Positions 1-8,770 of a stretch of DNA of 49,524 nucleotides are shown in pieces. Origin of the DNA: Promethearchaeota archaeon (GTDB lineage Archaea; Asgardarchaeota; Lokiarchaeia; Sigyniarchaeales; SOKP01); contig JAHPZI010000020.1 in assembly GCA_019058295.1 (NCBI GenBank), forward strand, positions 42,632-92,155, written 5' to 3'. The stretch's first letter is position 1, and the number at the start of each line of letters is the position of its first letter. Below the pieces are notes generated by a model that saw only the letters and a list, made by a program, of their open reading frames with translations, did no database searches and was not told where the DNA came from. A program made the translations under genes and the position numbers.

Positions 1-570
1 TGCGTTTCCAGCACCGCAAGCTGCGGCAGCACCCCCAGCACCCCCAGCACCACTCATAATATTAAATATATCATTCCACTCAGATGTAATATTCATAGAA
101 TTTTTGTAAAAGATACCTAAACTTAAGCCTCCCAAACCACCAACACTCCCATTACCACCAATACCACCCCAACCAGCTCCGCCAAATGCATCACCACCAA
201 TACCACCTGCACCCCCAGCACCCCCAGCACCACTCATAATATTATAAAAATCATTTCTCTTGTAAATGATATTTATAGAATTTTTGAAAAAGATACCTGA
301 ACTTAAGCCCCCATTACCACCAGTACCACCCCAACCACCATCACCACCAGCACCATTAGTACCTCCATTACCACCTGCGCCCCCATTACCACCAGCACCA
401 CCCGTTATATTCCATATACTATTCCAATCATTTGTAATATGTGTAGAATTTTCGTAATAAATACCCAAACTTAAGCCTCCCACCCCACCAACTTCACCAT
501 TACCACCAGCTCCCCCCATACCGCCAATTGAATTAGTACCTCCATTACCACCTGCGCCCCCATTACCGCA
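1..570 (-). pseudogene. Frameshifted continuation of glycine-rich beta-helix surface protein (runs off window)
   Basis: Reading the minus strand from about 570 down to 1 in the frame one base off from the upstream gene gives an uninterrupted translation. It has the same architecture as that gene: GGxGG blocks alternating with segments such as LSLGIYYENSTHITNDWN and LSSGIFFKNS. No stop is met before position 1, so the protein continues beyond the window. The upstream reading frame instead ends at 471 in a non-glycine tail (VVMEVLIQLAVW and similar) that looks out of frame. The break is near 568-570, where plus-strand accgcagcacc replaces the accaccagcacc or accgccagcacc of neighbouring repeats, so one C appears to be missing. 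It could be a sequencing or assembly error in a repeat, a real mutation, or phase variation. Confidence 0.7.
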
Positions 571-1140
571 GCACCCCCCATTATATTCCATATACTATTC
601 CAATCATTTGTAATATGTGTTGAGTTGTTGTAATAAATACCCCAACTTAAACCTCCCACACCACCAGCCTCACCATTACCGCCAGCACCAGCATAAAGAC
701 CATTACCGCCAACACCTCCTACACCTCCACTACCGCCAGCACTACTTGCTATATTCCATATACTATTCCATTCATTTATGATATGTGTAGAATTATCATA
801 ATAAATACCAAATCCTAAGCCCGATGAGCCACCAGCACCACCAACATTACCATCACCACCATCTTCCGACGATGAACCCCCATTACCGCCAGCACCCCCC
901 GTACCTCCATTACCGCCAGCACCCCCCATTATATTCCATATATTATTCCATTCATTTGTAATATATGTAGAGTTTTCGTAATAAATACCAGATCCTAAAC
1001 CCCCTGAGCCACCAGCACCCCCTATACCTCCATTCTTTCCAGGATCTCCGTTATCACCTTTCCCACCTTTTCCTCCAGCGCTACCTTTTCCTCCAATGAT
1101 ACTTGAAATATTGTTATAAGAATTATAGATCTCCTTCGAA
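1..1140 (-). repeat. Imperfect tandem coding repeats, about 165-180 bp each
   Basis: Six or more imperfect copies of a module recur at about 60, 240, 411, 587, 753 and 933. Each has a segment such as ttccatatactattcca followed by a run of plus-strand cc(a/c)ccagca triplets. On the minus strand each unit encodes a GGxGG block of variable length plus a conserved N-I-W/F-N-I core. Variable block length gives the variable period. This kind of array expands, contracts and frameshifts easily, and it is hard to assemble. Confidence 0.8.
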
Positions 1141-2936
1141 TTGTTAAAATATATGCCATAAGCGTTGTTTCCATTGCCTCCTTTCCCTCCTGGACCACCT
1201 GGATTTCCATCTGCCCCATTTCCTCCCAGACCACCATTTCCCCCAGAAATATTATTTATATTATTCAATGATATATTTGCATTGACACAATCGTATAATG
1301 CTATACCAATGGCGGCACTTCCAGCTCCTCCATCAGTTCCAAGTCCTCCATTAATCCCAACCGTACCATTAATATCATTAATATTGTTATTAATTATTGT
1401 CATATTTGATGACTCCATAATTTCAATTCCAACTTCAGCATTATAAATCATGCAATATTCGATAATAAAATAAGCGCTTGAATTTCCGATTAAGATGCCA
1501 ATTCCCGAACCGCTTCCATTAATCTCCAATCCAATAATAACGTACGGATCTGAATATGCTCCCGAACCAGAGCACCAATATTTTAATTTAGCTGTCATGC
1601 TCCAATTCAAAGCGCTCACACCAGAATCATCAATGTGAATTTTCTCACCTCCATAAAGGGGGCTTTCTACTAGTGGAAAATTATCTTCGCTGTTTGCACT
1701 ACCATCAATCCAAGTATAAGGAATATCAACAATTCCATCATTGTTAGAATCTGGAGTTGTGTGATTATCCCAATAATTGCCAACTTCTGAAATATTCCAT
1801 TGTGTATTCGTACCAGAGTCGCTCGCGTGATATATAAGATTTTCTTTTAAAGAATTAAAATATAATAAATTATTCTCACAGGCTCCACCTTCGATGGTTA
1901 TGCCATAATTTTGATTGTTTTTAAATAAATTGCCTATAATCGTATTATCATCGCAATCATCATATATACGTATCCCATCCGCACCATTATCATTTGCGGT
2001 GTTTCCCAAAATTTCATTGGAGCTACAATTAATCCATAAATATATCCCATTATCACCGCTCAAGTTTACGGTATTTCCCGAAATAGTATTGTTGTTACAC
2101 TCATCATATAATAATATCCCATAACGATCGTTATCGTTTGCGGTGTTTCCTTTAATTGTATTATTGAGACATTCATCGTTTAAATTTATTCCATCCCAAG
2201 TATTATCGTTTGCGGTGTTTTCCGAAAATGTATTGTTTTCGCAATACCATTTGCAACCTATACCCCAATCCTGTTTAGATGTTCCAACATTGCTCCCAGT
2301 GTTTCCCGAAATTGTATTATTATGGCACCAATACTCTAAACGTATACCCCAAATTTCGTTATTGTTTGCAGTGTTCCCTAATATTATATTGTTATCGCAA
2401 TATTGATATAGAAGGATCCCAAAATCTTGGGCTGACCCAGCAACATTAGTAGCGGTGTTTCCCGTAACTTTATTGTTGTCACAATCATCTGCCAGTAAGA
2501 TGCCTATTCTTCCATTATCATAACAATAGTTATTTATTAAAGTTCCGTTAGAAGTATTAATCATTTCGATGCCCGCGTCATATGCTCCTGTACCTGTATT
2601 AGTAACATTGCAATTTCTGATAATAAAAGTGACATTAGAATTTTCTATAAGAATTCCACTTCCCGAGCCAACTGCGGTGAGAGTTACATTTTCGATTATG
2701 TAATGGCCATTTTCATAATAGCACCAATCATTATTAGCTGCAGTATAACTCCAATTTAAATTATTATTTGTCTCGTCAACATGAATGAAAGTTTCAGTGT
2801 AAGTATCTGATTTTTTTGGACTTTTCAAATTTGTGTCTTCATGAATTACAACGTAATCGTCAATATGCTCTTGGTGATCGCTGAAATTATAATTTCTAAT
2901 TGTTGATACAGCAAAAATTATTGCTAATCCCAACAT
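471..2936 (-). CDS. Large secreted parallel beta-helix protein with glycine-rich repeats (5' portion, frameshifted at its 3' end)
   Basis: This is a predicted extracellular right-handed beta-helix protein of the NosD/PbH1 type. It starts with a hydrophobic segment (MLGLAIIFAVSTI). Residues of roughly 130-330 form a ladder of about 22-residue units with repeated NNTISGNTANDN-like turns, typical of beta-helix coils. A second beta-helix module starts near residue 430 with IHIDDSG and LNWSMTAKLKYW, echoing IHVDETNNNLNWSYTA near the N-terminus. From about residue 540 onward it changes to GGxGG-rich blocks separated by GIYYxNSTxIxNxWNxIWNI segments. Many N-x-S/T sequons suggest an N-glycosylated surface protein. 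The last 35 or so residues are out of frame because of a missing base near 569. The annotated ATG at 2936 lies inside the signal peptide; a better start is ACG at 2966. The function is unknown, with adhesion or polysaccharide binding possible. Confidence 0.8.
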   Translation of the reverse strand: MLGLAIIFAVSTIRNYNFSDHQEHIDDYVVIHEDTNLKSPKKSDTYTETFIHVDETNNNLNWSYTAANNDWCYYENGHYIIENVTLTAVGSGSGILIENSNVTFIIRNCNVTNTGTGAYDAGIEMINTSNGTLINNYCYDNGRIGILLADDCDNNKVTGNTATNVAGSAQDFGILLYQYCDNNIILGNTANNNEIWGIRLEYWCHNNTISGNTGSNVGTSKQDWGIGCKWYCENNTFSENTANDNTWDGINLNDECLNNTIKGNTANDNDRYGILLYDECNNNTISGNTVNLSGDNGIYLWINCSSNEILGNTANDNGADGIRIYDDCDDNTIIGNLFKNNQNYGITIEGGACENNLLYFNSLKENLIYHASDSGTNTQWNISEVGNYWDNHTTPDSNNDGIVDIPYTWIDGSANSEDNFPLVESPLYGGEKIHIDDSGVSALNWSMTAKLKYWCSGSGAYSDPYVIIGLEINGSGSGIGILIGNSSAYFIIEYCMIYNAEVGIEIMESSNMTIINNNINDINGTVGINGGLGTDGGAGSAAIGIALYDCVNANISLNNINNISGGNGGLGGNGADGNPGGPGGKGGNGNNAYGIYFNNSKEIYNSYNNISSIIGGKGSAGGKGGKGDNGDPGKNGGIGGAGGSGGLGSGIYYENSTYITNEWNNIWNIMGGAGGNGGTGGAGGNGGSSSEDGGDGNVGGAGGSSGLGFGIYYDNSTHIINEWNSIWNIASSAGGSGGVGGVGGNGLYAGAGGNGEAGGVGGLSWGIYYNNSTHITNDWNSIWNIMGGAAVMGAQVVMEVLIQLAVWGELVVMVKLVGWEA

Positions 2937-2963
2937 AAATAATCTTAATTTTTGTTTAGATTT

Positions 2964-2979
2964 CGTTTTAATTCACCTT
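2964..2979 (-). promoter_or_regulatory. Shine-Dalgarno GGTG and probable ACG start of the beta-helix gene
   Basis: On the minus strand GGTG (2977-2974) is followed after seven bases by ACG (2966-2964). The other secreted protein gene, starting at 14314, has GGTG, seven bases, then ATG. Starting at ACG adds a basic n-region (KSKQKLRLF) in front of the hydrophobic core and completes a normal signal peptide. The ATG at 2936 has no ribosome-binding site at proper distance. A real near-cognate start and an ATG-to-ACG error or mutation cannot be told apart here. Confidence 0.5.
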
Positions 2980-3204
2980 TTTTAAAAGGAATTTTACTTA
3001 ATGGTAAATTTAATTATTTTATATTTATGAAAATTACATTTATATATATTTCTGAAAAAATAGATATTTAGAAAACATTTAAACCAAGCTTATTATTTAA
3101 AACAGTAAAGACTGATTTTCCACAGAATTTGCTTTTCATAAATTTAATTAGTTCTTAATAATAATTTTTTACAAGTAAGGTTCTAAAAACAATTTATAAA
3201 TATT

Positions 3205-4107
3205 ATGCCGGTAAAATTTGCTATACCAGAACCAGAGACCGGATTGAACTTCATTGATGCTCACTGCCATATACCATTCCCGCGTCCTAAAAACGACATA
3301 CTTCCTTCTGATGAGCAACAGTACGAAAATTATTTCAAGATGGGAGGCGTATATCTGATTACATGTTCAATTGACCTTATAACGCTTGATTTGGTCTTAG
3401 AATTTATTAAAAATAAGAAAAGTATTGGCTTCACATGCGGATGGGCGCCTCAAACAGTTACTTACACTCAAAGAAGTAAGCACGATGAATATTATAACAA
3501 ATGGATTAAATTCATATTGAATAATTCTGAAAAATATTTAGCTATTGGTGAAATTGGATTAGATTTTCACCATGCAAAAACACTAGAACAAAGAAATAGG
3601 CAAGTTGAATTCTTGAAAAAAATTTTAGCAAGCACAGAAGAATTAGATAAACCTTATGTATTACATGTCAGAAATGCTGCTCCTCATGAATTTGATAGAA
3701 ATAATCCTAAGCATCGATTCAATAACAAAGATGGAGCAAATAAGGAAATTCTTCGAGTTCTTAAGGAGTTCAAAATCAATCCAAAAAAGGTTTTATGGCA
3801 CTGCTTTTCTGGACCTGAAGAATATGGGAGATTATTACCTAATCAAGGTTTCATGCTTTCTGTCCCTAGCTCATCCTATGGTTTTGAAAGATGGCGTAAT
3901 GTATCCAAAAACTCTCCAATAGAGAATTTAATTACTGAAACTGATTCTTACTATCAGCATCCTTTTAAAAGAGGTCCTGTAAATATACCTTCAAATGCTC
4001 GATATTCTATTTCGGCCATAGCCTATTCTCATAATTTATCTCAGAACGAGGTAAGCGAAAAAACTATTGAAAATGCGAAGAAATTTTTTAATTTAAGGAT
4101 AGAATAA
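3205..4107 (+). CDS. TatD-family metal-dependent hydrolase
   Basis: This 300-residue protein belongs to the TatD branch of the amidohydrolase superfamily, metal-dependent hydrolases often acting as deoxyribonucleases. The ligand set is visible in order: HxH in DAHCHIPF near residue 20, Glu in GEIGLDFHH near 117, His in VLHVRN near 153, His in WHCFSG near 199, and Asp in TETDSYY near 246. Length is somewhat above the usual 250-270, with extra residues around 155-180. The ATG start has no clear Shine-Dalgarno and may be leaderless. The acyl-CoA synthetase-like gene follows 95 bp downstream on the same strand. The family is clear; the substrate is not. Confidence 0.85.
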   Translation: MPVKFAIPEPETGLNFIDAHCHIPFPRPKNDILPSDEQQYENYFKMGGVYLITCSIDLITLDLVLEFIKNKKSIGFTCGWAPQTVTYTQRSKHDEYYNKWIKFILNNSEKYLAIGEIGLDFHHAKTLEQRNRQVEFLKKILASTEELDKPYVLHVRNAAPHEFDRNNPKHRFNNKDGANKEILRVLKEFKINPKKVLWHCFSGPEEYGRLLPNQGFMLSVPSSSYGFERWRNVSKNSPIENLITETDSYYQHPFKRGPVNIPSNARYSISAIAYSHNLSQNEVSEKTIENAKKFFNLRIE

Positions 4108-4202
4108 AATCTTTTATAATCGTAAATTACTCATTTTCCCAAATTTAAGATTTAATCTATCATTAAAATTATTAAGTTATAATTTTTTGGTTAATATTTT
4201 TA

Positions 4203-5693
4203 ATGATCAATAATAAATTAGTTAAATCTTTAGAACTTTTATTTAAACCTCGAAATGTAGTTATCTTCGAAGCAAAACAAAAAACTATTTATTTCGTTGA
4301 TGGATATAAATCGCAAGGATTCGATTTAAAAAATTTCTATTTAATTTCTCCCACGGAAAATGAATTTTCTGGTATAAGATGCTATAAATCTATTGAAGAA
4401 ATACCAATTGAGACGATCGATTATTTAATTTTATCTGTGGGAAGAGATAGACTTATTCAATCGTTAAAGACGATTTTAGAACATAAAAAAATAAAATTTA
4501 TTCACATATTTACAGCTGGAACAGGTGAATTTGACGATATAGGAAAAGAAATCGAACAACAAATAAAAGAAATTTTAAACAGTGACAATATCAATACTCG
4601 TACAATCGGACCCAACTGCTTTGGGATCTATAGTCCTAGTGGAAAAAGTGCATATTTACCGCTCTTTCCCACAGAGAGTGGAAATATTGGGATTATCTCT
4701 CACTCTGGTGATTTACTATCAAGAACAATACGTTTTGGGGATATTAAATTTAATCTTAAGTTTTCTAAGGCAGCAAGCATAGGCAATTGTATAAATATGC
4801 AATTTTCTGATTTTTTAGAATTTTTTAGCCAAGATGATGAGACTGAGATAATAGGAATATATTTTGAGGGTTTTTCACCTCATTCTATTAAAGAAGGGCG
4901 AAAATTGTATAATATCTTGAAAAATACACGGAAACCTGTTTTAATTCTAAGAGGTGGTAAAACTAAACGATCTCAGTCAGCTGCGTTAACCCATACTGGC
5001 TCATTAGGAACAGACAAAAAGATATGGGACGGATTATATAAACAAACACCACTTATCGAAGTTGGAAGTTCTTTAGATGAATTTCTGGATTCCTTATACA
5101 TGTTTTATGAATTTTATAAGAGAAATCGAAATTTAACATTGGAAGAAAAAATTAATCGTTTTCCTAAAACTACGAATGCTTTAGTTATTTTGTGGTCAGG
5201 AGGTCAAGGAATTATTGATACGGATGTATTAACAGAACTTGGAATCAATATGCCATTATTCGAGGGGAAAGTGAAAGAAAAATTATTGGAAGCATATCCT
5301 AATTTCAGAGTGGGCTCTCTTTCTAATCCCTTAGATTTACCTTGGGTTTCCTCTTCTCAAAAATTCGCTGATGTATGTAGAGCGGCGATTTCAGAAAATA
5401 TAGATCTTGTAATAATGTATAAGGATCAAGATCGTTCAAAAGACGAACGCTCAAAAAAGCGGTATCAAAATCTTTTAGAATTGAAAGATTATGTAGAATC
5501 TTTAAATAAGGTTTTTCTTATTATAATGCCAGAATATCCTGATAAAGGTCGAGTCAGTTATTATAAAAAACTGATAAAGGATGGTTTTATGGTATATCCA
5601 AATATGCGAAGAGCAGGAAAATCTTTTTTAGCATTTTATGAATATGGAAAAAAAATAAAAAGAATGATAAATAACCAAGAAAACAATGAATAA
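4203..5693 (+). CDS. Acyl-CoA synthetase (ADP-forming) alpha subunit-like protein
   Basis: The 496-residue protein has the order of an ADP-forming (NDP-forming) acyl-CoA synthetase alpha subunit. It has an N-terminal CoA-binding Rossmann-like domain (about 1-115), a succinyl-CoA-ligase-like domain with GPNCFGIYSPSG (near 137) and GIISHSGDL (near 163), and a second ligase-like domain to the end. The THTGSLG motif near residue 263 contains the histidine expected to be phosphorylated in this family. These enzymes convert acyl-CoA, ADP and phosphate to acid, ATP and CoA. The ATP-grasp beta domain is absent here and no partner lies in the window. The N-terminal domain is divergent, so a non-canonical role is possible. 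No clear ribosome-binding site is seen. Confidence 0.75.
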   Translation: MINNKLVKSLELLFKPRNVVIFEAKQKTIYFVDGYKSQGFDLKNFYLISPTENEFSGIRCYKSIEEIPIETIDYLILSVGRDRLIQSLKTILEHKKIKFIHIFTAGTGEFDDIGKEIEQQIKEILNSDNINTRTIGPNCFGIYSPSGKSAYLPLFPTESGNIGIISHSGDLLSRTIRFGDIKFNLKFSKAASIGNCINMQFSDFLEFFSQDDETEIIGIYFEGFSPHSIKEGRKLYNILKNTRKPVLILRGGKTKRSQSAALTHTGSLGTDKKIWDGLYKQTPLIEVGSSLDEFLDSLYMFYEFYKRNRNLTLEEKINRFPKTTNALVILWSGGQGIIDTDVLTELGINMPLFEGKVKEKLLEAYPNFRVGSLSNPLDLPWVSSSQKFADVCRAAISENIDLVIMYKDQDRSKDERSKKRYQNLLELKDYVESLNKVFLIIMPEYPDKGRVSYYKKLIKDGFMVYPNMRRAGKSFLAFYEYGKKIKRMINNQENNE

Positions 5694-5717
5694 TAAGATT
5701 TTAACTTAATTTTTTAA

Positions 5718-6953
5718 CTAAAGGTCAACTTCTTTTTCAATTAAAATATCTTTACCCGTTAAATTTCTTCCGCAATATGGAGCTATTCTATTAAAAAACT
5801 CCATAGGATTATCTTTAAAGGCCTCTTCTGGGGTTAAAATTCCTTTTTTAGTGATTTTACCTTCAATGAGCATGATCGTTGCAATAGCTAAAGGTACACT
5901 TGTAACGCCAGCCATTTCCCCGTAAGGTTCGCGACCAAGCGCTACTCCCAACTTTTTTCTTTTTCCGTTCTTAATACCTGTAGCAATAACAGATAAAGTT
6001 GGTGGACCACCAACATATTCCTCTAATACCTCCTTCTCTCCACTATAAACTCTCTTTTCCATTTCAACATATTCTTTATTCAAAGCGATAGTCGCTTCTT
6101 CGATTGAAAGCTCTTTATCTTGTATCTTTTTGCTATATTCACGTACAACATTAGTAGCCATTTCTCCTATATACATTACATTTGAAATTGCATTTGCTTT
6201 AATAGTTCTGGAAAGCGTAACGGGTTCAGGGTGCCCGATGTAGCAAGTATACATATCCTTATATCCAGGAAAATCATATCTCTTCTCAGTTTCTATTAGA
6301 GGATCAATTTCAATCATCTTCCCATCTTTAAAAATTGGAATTTTTTCAACGGTTTCATAAAGTAAATGCTGTATAGCAGCATTGGGCTTATCTTGTTTTT
6401 TTCCTAATCTTTTCTCTAACTTATCCGGTTTAATAAAATATTTTGGCTTTCTTCCTGCTTTGATGTCGATATCCAAACCCCAAGCGGTAATTAATTCGTC
6501 CACTTCATCAAGCTTAGAGCAGGCATAAACAGCAAGGATATTCGTTATACCTGGACTCGCACCGATCCCTATAACTGCTGTAATCCCTGCACTCTTTGCT
6601 TTTTCATTCATTTCAAGCGCATCTAAAGTCGGTTTCCAATCATCGCAAATGTCAAGGAATGGTTTTTTAGCCTCAATTACTGCTTCCAAGATCGGCACTT
6701 CAAATTTAAAAAATGGACCGACAGTGTTTATTACAACATCATAGGACGACATTAAATTAATTAGTTTTTCCTTTTCAGTGATATCAATTTGTACAGCTGA
6801 TAATTTAGGAGAATTAACCATTTCAACAAAAGTAGAAGCAAGTTCATAATCTATATCAGCCACTGAAACTGCTGATACGCTGGGTGAATCCAGAAGAACT
6901 GCCACAGCCATCCTTCCCATATCGCCTGCCCCACCTAACGCTAAAATTTTCAT
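5718..6953 (-). CDS. Saccharopine dehydrogenase-like NAD(P)-dependent oxidoreductase
   Basis: This 411-residue protein opens with a Rossmann dinucleotide-binding motif (LGGAGDMGR, residues 5-13), followed by VADIDYE and DVVINTVGPFF, which are typical of the saccharopine dehydrogenase/LYS9-like family. ASPGITNILAVYA near residue 132 is another family hallmark. Members act on amino-acid-type or lipid substrates. The substrate cannot be fixed from sequence. The gene sits 70 bp downstream of the D-aminoacylase-like gene on the same strand, so a shared role in amino acid derivative turnover is plausible but only inferred. The ATG follows an A/T-rich stretch without a Shine-Dalgarno sequence. Confidence 0.8.
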   Translation of the reverse strand: MKILALGGAGDMGRMAVAVLLDSPSVSAVSVADIDYELASTFVEMVNSPKLSAVQIDITEKEKLINLMSSYDVVINTVGPFFKFEVPILEAVIEAKKPFLDICDDWKPTLDALEMNEKAKSAGITAVIGIGASPGITNILAVYACSKLDEVDELITAWGLDIDIKAGRKPKYFIKPDKLEKRLGKKQDKPNAAIQHLLYETVEKIPIFKDGKMIEIDPLIETEKRYDFPGYKDMYTCYIGHPEPVTLSRTIKANAISNVMYIGEMATNVVREYSKKIQDKELSIEEATIALNKEYVEMEKRVYSGEKEVLEEYVGGPPTLSVIATGIKNGKRKKLGVALGREPYGEMAGVTSVPLAIATIMLIEGKITKKGILTPEEAFKDNPMEFFNRIAPYCGRNLTGKDILIEKEVDL

Positions 6954-7023
6954 ATATAAAAAAAAGTGTAATTCTTATTATAATTAATGTCTTAACTTGA
7001 TACGAATCAAAAATTCGAGATCC

Positions 7024-8703
7024 TCAAGATAAGACATTGTTTTTTATACATAGTTTTCTTAACACTTTTCCTGCTAGTGTTTTAGGATAATAAGTGCCTT
7101 TTTCTAAAACAATCTTTCCATTAATTATAACATACTCAATTCCTTCGGAAAACTGATGAGGATCTTTAAAAGTTGCAGGACTATTAACTGTTTTAGGATT
7201 GAATATAGTAATATCTGCAAAATTACCTTTTTTTAAAAATCCCCTATTTTCTAATTGCATCTGAGACGCTGGAAGGGAGGTCATTTTTCGAATCGCTTCT
7301 TCCATAGTGAAATATCCTTTATCACGAGCAAATTTTCCTAATACCTTAGTAAATGCACCATATTGAACTGGATGAGGTGTTTTATAATCTGCTCCAACAT
7401 GATCAGTAATTATTGAGCAATATGGATCACTAATCGCTTTAGCCATCACCATATCTCCAATTTTACCCCCAGCAATAACAGCTGAGAAAAAAATACCCTT
7501 ATGTTCTTCGATTATCAAGTCAAAAAATGTATTGAAGTAGTCTTTATTGAGTTTTTTAGCAATTTTTTTCAAGGGCATATTCTCGAATTTCTGATTTTTT
7601 TCTAATTTGAAGCCGTGCATTAGCAATTTTACTCTTAAAAGCTTGCTTAATAGAGTTTCCTTTAAAAAGACATCAGTCCAATAATCATTTTCCCAATTCG
7701 GCCATGTTATTTTAACATTTTTGATATCTTGAATAATTTTTTCGCGGATTTTTTGATCCTTCAACCTCTCTAAACATTTATCAATGCCACCATCCAAAAG
7801 TTTCGGTGGTAAACCGCAAAATGATGTTGAGCAAGCTGCAGCATATGGGATGTTATCATGTCCAACAATATGGGCACCTCGCTTTTTTGCTTGCATTATT
7901 ATTTTATCTGCTTTTTTAACCGTGCTTGGATTTACAGAGCTATGATGGGATAGATGAAGTTTAATTTCATTTTTCTCTGCGATATTGATTACTTCCTCAA
8001 CAGCCTTATGATATTGATTGCTTAAACCTCTCGTATGAGGTACGAGTGGACGATCATATTCCTTTAAAATCGATGATAGCTCTAAAATTTCATCTGTATG
8101 AGAATAAATACCTGGAACATAACCTAAACCAAGTGATAGGCCGAAAGCTCCCTCATCAAGTGCCTGTCGTATCTGATTTTTCATTTCAGAAATTTCAGTA
8201 TCATTTGCAAATCTAGCTTCAAAACCCATAATATTATTCCGTATAGTATTATGTCCAACTAAAATGGCGACATTAAAGTTTTGACCTATTCTTTCTAAAA
8301 AATCAAGATATTCTTTAAAATTTGTCCATTCATATTTTAAACCATCTTGAGGAAGAGCAAAATTCCAATATATACTTAGATCCTTCTCACGATCATGATT
8401 AATAGGTGCTGGACTAAAGCCACAATTCCCTGCGACTAATGTGGTGACTCCCATTCTTATCCAACTCTCCAATACCTCAGCATGACGTCGTGAAGGAAGG
8501 AAAAAATCTAAATGTGTATGCCCATCAATAAATCCGGGTGCAATTACCAATCCTTTTGCGTCAATTATTTTTGCAGCATCAACACCCTCGAATGATCCAA
8601 TATCTTCAATATATTCACCATTAATAAGCACCTCAGTCTTAAAGGGAGGGCTTCCCGTGCCATCCATAATGTTTCCATTTTTAATAAGAATTTTATCGCT
8701 CAT
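7024..8703 (-). CDS. N-acyl-D-amino-acid deacylase-like amidohydrolase
   Basis: This 559-residue protein is in the amidohydrolase-3/D-aminoacylase family. It starts with the beta-sandwich segment (ILIKNGNIMDGTGSPP) and the IDGHTHLD metal site near residue 60. VAGNCGFSPAP near 92 carries the bridging-cysteine motif of D-aminoacylases. LHLSHHSS near 247 and GHDNIPYAA near 277 supply further histidines, and TDHVGADY near 435 the catalytic Asp region. HPVQYGAF corresponds to the HPRxYGTF signature of the family. D-aminoacylases hydrolyse N-acyl-D-amino acids, and relatives act on other cyclic or N-acyl amides. It may be co-transcribed with its minus-strand neighbours (67-70 bp gaps). The substrate is not established. 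Confidence 0.82.
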   Translation of the reverse strand: MSDKILIKNGNIMDGTGSPPFKTEVLINGEYIEDIGSFEGVDAAKIIDAKGLVIAPGFIDGHTHLDFFLPSRRHAEVLESWIRMGVTTLVAGNCGFSPAPINHDREKDLSIYWNFALPQDGLKYEWTNFKEYLDFLERIGQNFNVAILVGHNTIRNNIMGFEARFANDTEISEMKNQIRQALDEGAFGLSLGLGYVPGIYSHTDEILELSSILKEYDRPLVPHTRGLSNQYHKAVEEVINIAEKNEIKLHLSHHSSVNPSTVKKADKIIMQAKKRGAHIVGHDNIPYAAACSTSFCGLPPKLLDGGIDKCLERLKDQKIREKIIQDIKNVKITWPNWENDYWTDVFLKETLLSKLLRVKLLMHGFKLEKNQKFENMPLKKIAKKLNKDYFNTFFDLIIEEHKGIFFSAVIAGGKIGDMVMAKAISDPYCSIITDHVGADYKTPHPVQYGAFTKVLGKFARDKGYFTMEEAIRKMTSLPASQMQLENRGFLKKGNFADITIFNPKTVNSPATFKDPHQFSEGIEYVIINGKIVLEKGTYYPKTLAGKVLRKLCIKNNVLS

Positions 8704-8770
8704 AATAGTAGCTCAGAAAATCATTACATTATGTTTGATTACAAAATTTTTTATATTTTAATTGTTAAAA

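Noticed and set aside
266..457. Plus-strand proline-rich reading frame (similar frame at 1165-1446)
   Set aside because: It is the complement of the glycine-rich coding repeats; GGx codons read antisense give Pro-rich strings. No ribosome-binding site or independent support.
1..1140. Regularly spaced repeats that resemble a CRISPR array
   Set aside because: Period (165-180 bp), imperfect copies and continuous translation show coding repeats, and no cas genes are present.
1022..1237. Minus-strand short frame overlapping the beta-helix gene
   Set aside because: It lies wholly inside the larger gene in another frame, with a composition typical of a shadow frame.
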